From Streptomyces caatingaensis (GTDB taxonomy: Bacteria > Actinomycetota > Actinomycetes > Streptomycetales > Streptomycetaceae), in NCBI RefSeq assembly GCF_001187435.1, contig NZ_LFXA01000004.1:439001-503000 (forward strand): a stretch of DNA of 64,000 bases. The letters are read 5' to 3'. The notes beneath the pieces are model-generated. The model was not told where the DNA came from and did not search any database. It worked only from the letters and a program-made list of their open reading frames with translations. Every line of letters starts with the position of its first letter. Position 1 is the first letter of the stretch. The position numbers and the translations under genes are program-made. Below are positions 61,335-64,000 of this stretch, one piece after another.

Positions 61335-62501
61335 TCAGCGCAGGTGCGCGGTGTCGTTGAGCAGTCTCAGCGACGCGTTGCCGTCCGCGTAGTACGCCAC
61401 CGCCGACAGCGAGGCGGCGGACAGCTCCATGCGGAACAGCGCCTCGGGCGGGGCGCCGAGGGCCAGCCGGACCAGGGTCTTGATCGGCGTCACATGGGTC
61501 ACCAGCAGCACCGTGCGTCCCGCGTAACGCGCGAGGAGCTTGTCGCGGGAGAGGGCGACGCGGCGGGCGACGGCCGCGAAGCTCTCGCCGCCGGTGGGGG
61601 CGGCCTTGGTGGAGCCGAGCCAGGCGTCGAGGTCCTCGGGGAAGCGCTCGCGGACCTCGGCGAAGGTCAGCCCGTCCCAGGCGCCGAAGTCGGTCTCGCG
61701 CAGCCCCTCGTCGACGCGCACGTCGAGGCCGAGGCGGGCGGCGACGGCCTCGGCCGTCTCGCGGCAGCGGCGCAGCGGGGAGCTGACGACGGCCTGGATC
61801 GTGCCGCGCGCGGCGAGGGCGGCGGCGACGGCCTCGGCCTGGCGGCGGCCGGCGGGCGAGAGCCCGGGGTCGTCCCCGCCGCTGCCGGAGAAGCGCTTCT
61901 GCGGGGTGAGCGCGGTCTCGCCGTGGCGGAGGAGGACGAAGGTGGTGGGCGTGCCCAGGTCGGCGGGCGCGGCCCAGCCGACGGGCGCGGCCTTCGGTTC
62001 GGCGAGGGGCTCGGCGAGCGGCTCGGCGACGGCCGCCGGGGCGGCGTCGGCGAGGGCCGCCGCCGAGCGCGAGGGCTCCCACTTCCGGCCCTGCTTGCCC
62101 AGGTCCATCGCCTCGTTGGCGAGCCGGTCCGCGTGCTTGTTCTTCTCGCGGGGGATCCACCGGTAGGCGACCCGTCCGGCGGGGAAGACCGTCTGCGCCC
62201 GCGCGGCCAGCGGCTTCATGTCCGGGTGCTTGATCTTCCAGCGGCCGGTCATCTGCTCGACGACGAGCTTGGAGTCCATGCGGACCTGGATCTCGGCGTC
62301 GGGGTCGATGGCCCGGGCCGCCTCCAGCCCGGCGATGAGCCCGCGGTACTCGGCGACGTTGTTGGTCGCGGTGCCGATGTACTCGGCGGCCTCGGCGAGG
62401 GTCTCGCCGGTGGCCGCGTCGAGGACGACGGCGCCGTAGCCGGCGGGGCCCGGGTTGCCCCGGGAGCCGCCGTCGGCCTCGACGACGAAGCGGTTGGGCA
62501 T
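61335..62501 (-). CDS. Bifunctional RNase H / acid phosphatase
   Basis: 388 aa, ATG 62501. N-terminal RNase HI: VVEADGGSRGNPGPAGYGAV, GLEAARAI, QVRMDSKLVVEQM and an H-bearing region KNKHADRLANEAMD. C-terminal histidine-phosphatase domain with FVLLRHGETALT, SPLRRCRETAE and TLLVTHVTPIK-like blocks (CobC/alpha-ribazole phosphatase type). The fusion is known in actinobacteria (Rv2228c-like) and its stop/start spacing of 5 bp from the upstream zinc-ribbon gene indicates an operon. Confidence 0.93.
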   Translation of the reverse strand: MPNRFVVEADGGSRGNPGPAGYGAVVLDAATGETLAEAAEYIGTATNNVAEYRGLIAGLEAARAIDPDAEIQVRMDSKLVVEQMTGRWKIKHPDMKPLAARAQTVFPAGRVAYRWIPREKNKHADRLANEAMDLGKQGRKWEPSRSAAALADAAPAAVAEPLAEPLAEPKAAPVGWAAPADLGTPTTFVLLRHGETALTPQKRFSGSGGDDPGLSPAGRRQAEAVAAALAARGTIQAVVSSPLRRCRETAEAVAARLGLDVRVDEGLRETDFGAWDGLTFAEVRERFPEDLDAWLGSTKAAPTGGESFAAVARRVALSRDKLLARYAGRTVLLVTHVTPIKTLVRLALGAPPEALFRMELSAASLSAVAYYADGNASLRLLNDTAHLR

Positions 62502-62506
62502 CGGGA

Positions 62507-63250
62507 CTACAGCCCCGACTCGGGCGTACGGACCAGGATGCGGCGGCAGTTCTCGCAGCGGACGACGGTGTCGGCGGCGGCCGCGCGCACCTCGTTGAGC
62601 TCGGTGATGTTGAGCTCCAGGCGGCAGCCCTCGCAGCGGCGCTGGTAGAGGCGGGCCGCGCCGACGCCGCCCTCCTTCTCGCGCAGCTTGTCGTAGAGCT
62701 TCAGCAGGTCGGCCGGGATGGAGCGGGCGACGACCTCGCGCTCCTTGGCCACGGTGGCGCTCTCGGCGTCGATCCCGGCGAGGGCGGCGTCGCGGCGGGC
62801 GACGGCGGCGTCGACCTTGCCCTGGACGGCCTCGACGCGGCCGGTCAGCTCGGTGACGCGCTCGGCGGCGGCCTCGCGGCGCTCCATGATCTCCAGGACG
62901 ACGTCCTCCAGGTCGCCCTGGCGCTTGGCGAGGGAGGCGACCTCGTGCTGGAGGTTCTCCAGGTCCTTCGGGCTCATGCCGGCGCCGGAGTCCAGGCGCT
63001 GCTGGTCGCGGGCGGCGCGCTGGCGCACCTGGTCGACGTCCTGCTCGGCCTTGGTCTGCTCGCGGGCGGTGTCGCTCTCCTCGGTCTGCGCGGCGACGAG
63101 GAGGTCGCGGTGCTGGGCGAGGTCGCCCTCGAGGGACTGGATCTCGGCGTGCTCGGGCAGGCTCCTGCGCTTGTGGGCGAGCTGGGCGAGGCGGGTGTCG
63201 AGGGCCTGCAGATCGAGGAGGCGGATCTGGTCGGCGGGCGCGGCGTTCAG
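62507..63250 (-). CDS. Zinc-ribbon coiled-coil protein with a CTG start
   Basis: 247 aa. The conserved N-terminus of this family (NAAPADQIRLLDLQALDT) begins at CTG 63250, with AGGAG 7 bp upstream; no ATG/GTG/TTG exists before GTG 63028, which would remove 74 conserved residues. A long coiled coil (~20-180) is followed by the C4 ribbon CEGCRLEL...CENCRRIL. Family: C4-type zinc ribbon (DUF164/CT398). Situated between Nif3 and RNase H genes in one operon. Confidence 0.88.
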   Translation of the reverse strand: MNAAPADQIRLLDLQALDTRLAQLAHKRRSLPEHAEIQSLEGDLAQHRDLLVAAQTEESDTAREQTKAEQDVDQVRQRAARDQQRLDSGAGMSPKDLENLQHEVASLAKRQGDLEDVVLEIMERREAAAERVTELTGRVEAVQGKVDAAVARRDAALAGIDAESATVAKEREVVARSIPADLLKLYDKLREKEGGVGAARLYQRRCEGCRLELNITELNEVRAAAADTVVRCENCRRILVRTPESGL

Positions 63251-63260
63251 TTGGGGGCTC

Positions 63261-64000
63261 CTAGGAGTGGTGTTCGGTGACGGGGGCGGCCGCGTGGGCG
63301 GTCCAGGGGTCGGTGACCAGGCGCGAGACGTGCGTGCGCAGGCCCCAGCCGTGCCGGTCGGAGATCTCGTCGAGCTGGGCGGCGGCCTGCTCGCACCAGG
63401 GCCACTCGGTGGCCCAGTGGGCGGCGTCGACGAGGGCGAGGGGGCTCTGCAGCCGGGCCTCGGAGGCGGGGTGGTGGCGCAGGTCGGCGGTGACGTAGGC
63501 GTCGACGCCGGCGGCCCGTACCTCGTCGAAGAGGGAGTCGCCGGAGCCGCCGCAGACGGCGACGGTGCGCAGGGTGCGCCCGGGGTCGCCGGCGACGCGG
63601 ACGCCCTGGGCGGTGGCGGGCAGCCGCTTCGCGCACAGCTCGCCGAACGCGCCGAGGGTGACGGGCGTGACGGGCTCGCAGATGCGGCCGAGCCCGCGGC
63701 GGCCCGTGGGGTCGGTGGGGTCGGGCACGAGGGGGCCGATGACGCGCAGGCCGAGGGCGCCGGCGAGGGCGTCGGAGACGCCGGGGTCGGCGCGGTCGGC
63801 GTTGGTGTGCGCGACGTGCAGCGCGATGTCGTTCTTGATCAGGGTGTGCACGGCGCGGCCCTTGAAGGTGCCGGCCGAGACCGTGGTGGTGCCGCGCAGG
63901 TAGAGCGGGTGGTGGGCGACGATCAGGTCGGCGCCGAGCTCCACGGCCTCGTCGACGACCTCCTGGACGGGGTCGACGGCGAAGAGGACCCGGGTCACGG
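63261..64000 (-). CDS. Nif3-like dinuclear metal protein (N-terminus off window)
   Basis: C-terminal ~246 residues; the gene continues beyond 64000. NIF3/DUF34 motifs VAHHPLYLRGTTTV, HVAHTNADRADPGVS and TADLRHHPASEA, with His/Asp ligands for two metals. Homologue of GTP cyclohydrolase I type 2/YbgI-like proteins, whose function is unsettled. Stop lies 10 bp before the CTG-start gene: operon Nif3-zinc ribbon-RNase H. Confidence 0.9.
   Translation of the reverse strand, partial: VTRVLFAVDPVQEVVDEAVELGADLIVAHHPLYLRGTTTVSAGTFKGRAVHTLIKNDIALHVAHTNADRADPGVSDALAGALGLRVIGPLVPDPTDPTGRRGLGRICEPVTPVTLGAFGELCAKRLPATAQGVRVAGDPGRTLRTVAVCGGSGDSLFDEVRAAGVDAYVTADLRHHPASEARLQSPLALVDAAHWATEWPWCEQAAAQLDEISDRHGWGLRTHVSRLVTDPWTAHAAAPVTEHHS

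Overview
The window is high-GC actinobacterial DNA, almost certainly a Streptomyces chromosome. Indicators are very strong third-position GC, frequent GTG/TTG starts, 4-nt ATGA/GTGA gene overlaps, rare TTA codons, a SARP/AfsR-type regulator, an XRE (Scr1-like)+DUF397 pair, DmdR/IdeR-type iron boxes, F420 metabolism (npdG) and a type A RNase P RNA gene. No biosynthetic gene cluster, CRISPR array, rRNA or tRNA was found. Assignments come from reading motifs and family resemblance, without database searches.

Layout. 0-9.3 kb: a large BTAD/NB-ARC regulator, an M50 site-2 protease, NADPH:F420 reductase, an MFS exporter and methionine aminopeptidase. 9.3-28 kb: an iron/heme block. It holds a heme oxygenase behind iron boxes, two HtaA-domain surface proteins divergent from the heme ABC transporter hmuTUV across one near-perfect iron box, and an efeO-efeB-efeU operon behind further iron boxes. 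The two parts are separated by a point-stopped ankyrin/HEAT gene, a DUF6255-PhzF reading frame with DUF6415, the XRE+DUF397 pair and a membrane Ser/Thr kinase. Logic: HtaA proteins bind heme at the surface, HmuTUV imports it, heme oxygenase opens the ring to release iron, and EfeUOB imports elemental iron or strips it from heme. 27-36 kb: prim-pol domain protein, TetR regulator with three matching operators, DDAH-like hydrolase, Rsm22 methyltransferase, two drug-efflux MFS proteins, two small exported/anchored proteins and a 778-bp repeat-rich non-coding stretch. 36-43.6 kb: a two-gene operon encoding unrecognised proteins of 1367 and 1135 aa. 43.8-46.6 kb: YaaA, an RNB ribonuclease and rnpB.

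46.6-58.35 kb is an ~11.7-kb genomic island inserted at the 3' end of rnpB. It is bounded by 35-bp direct repeats (33/35 identical) that copy the end of rnpB. It carries an XRE regulator, a CYTH protein plus a TTA-containing radical SAM enzyme, a frameshifted DUF3987-like replication gene next to an Lsr2-like gene, a 700-bp AT-richer palindrome-bearing non-coding region (candidate origin), a second XRE regulator, six tiny genes chained by 4-nt overlaps, and a NUDIX hydrolase translationally coupled to a second-type hydroxymethylbilane synthase (HemC). No integrase is visible. Just outside the right repeat lies a deleted relic of the same NUDIX-hemC end, so at least two related elements have used this site.

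58.7-64 kb returns to core genes: a coiled-coil HTH-like protein with its own palindromic operator, KDPG aldolase, a zinc-ribbon protein, bifunctional RNase H/phosphatase, a CTG-started zinc-ribbon coiled-coil protein and a Nif3-family protein cut by the window end.

The best candidates for something undescribed are the rnpB island cargo (CYTH+radical SAM; NUDIX+HemC; the six-gene microprotein chain) and the giant two-gene operon.
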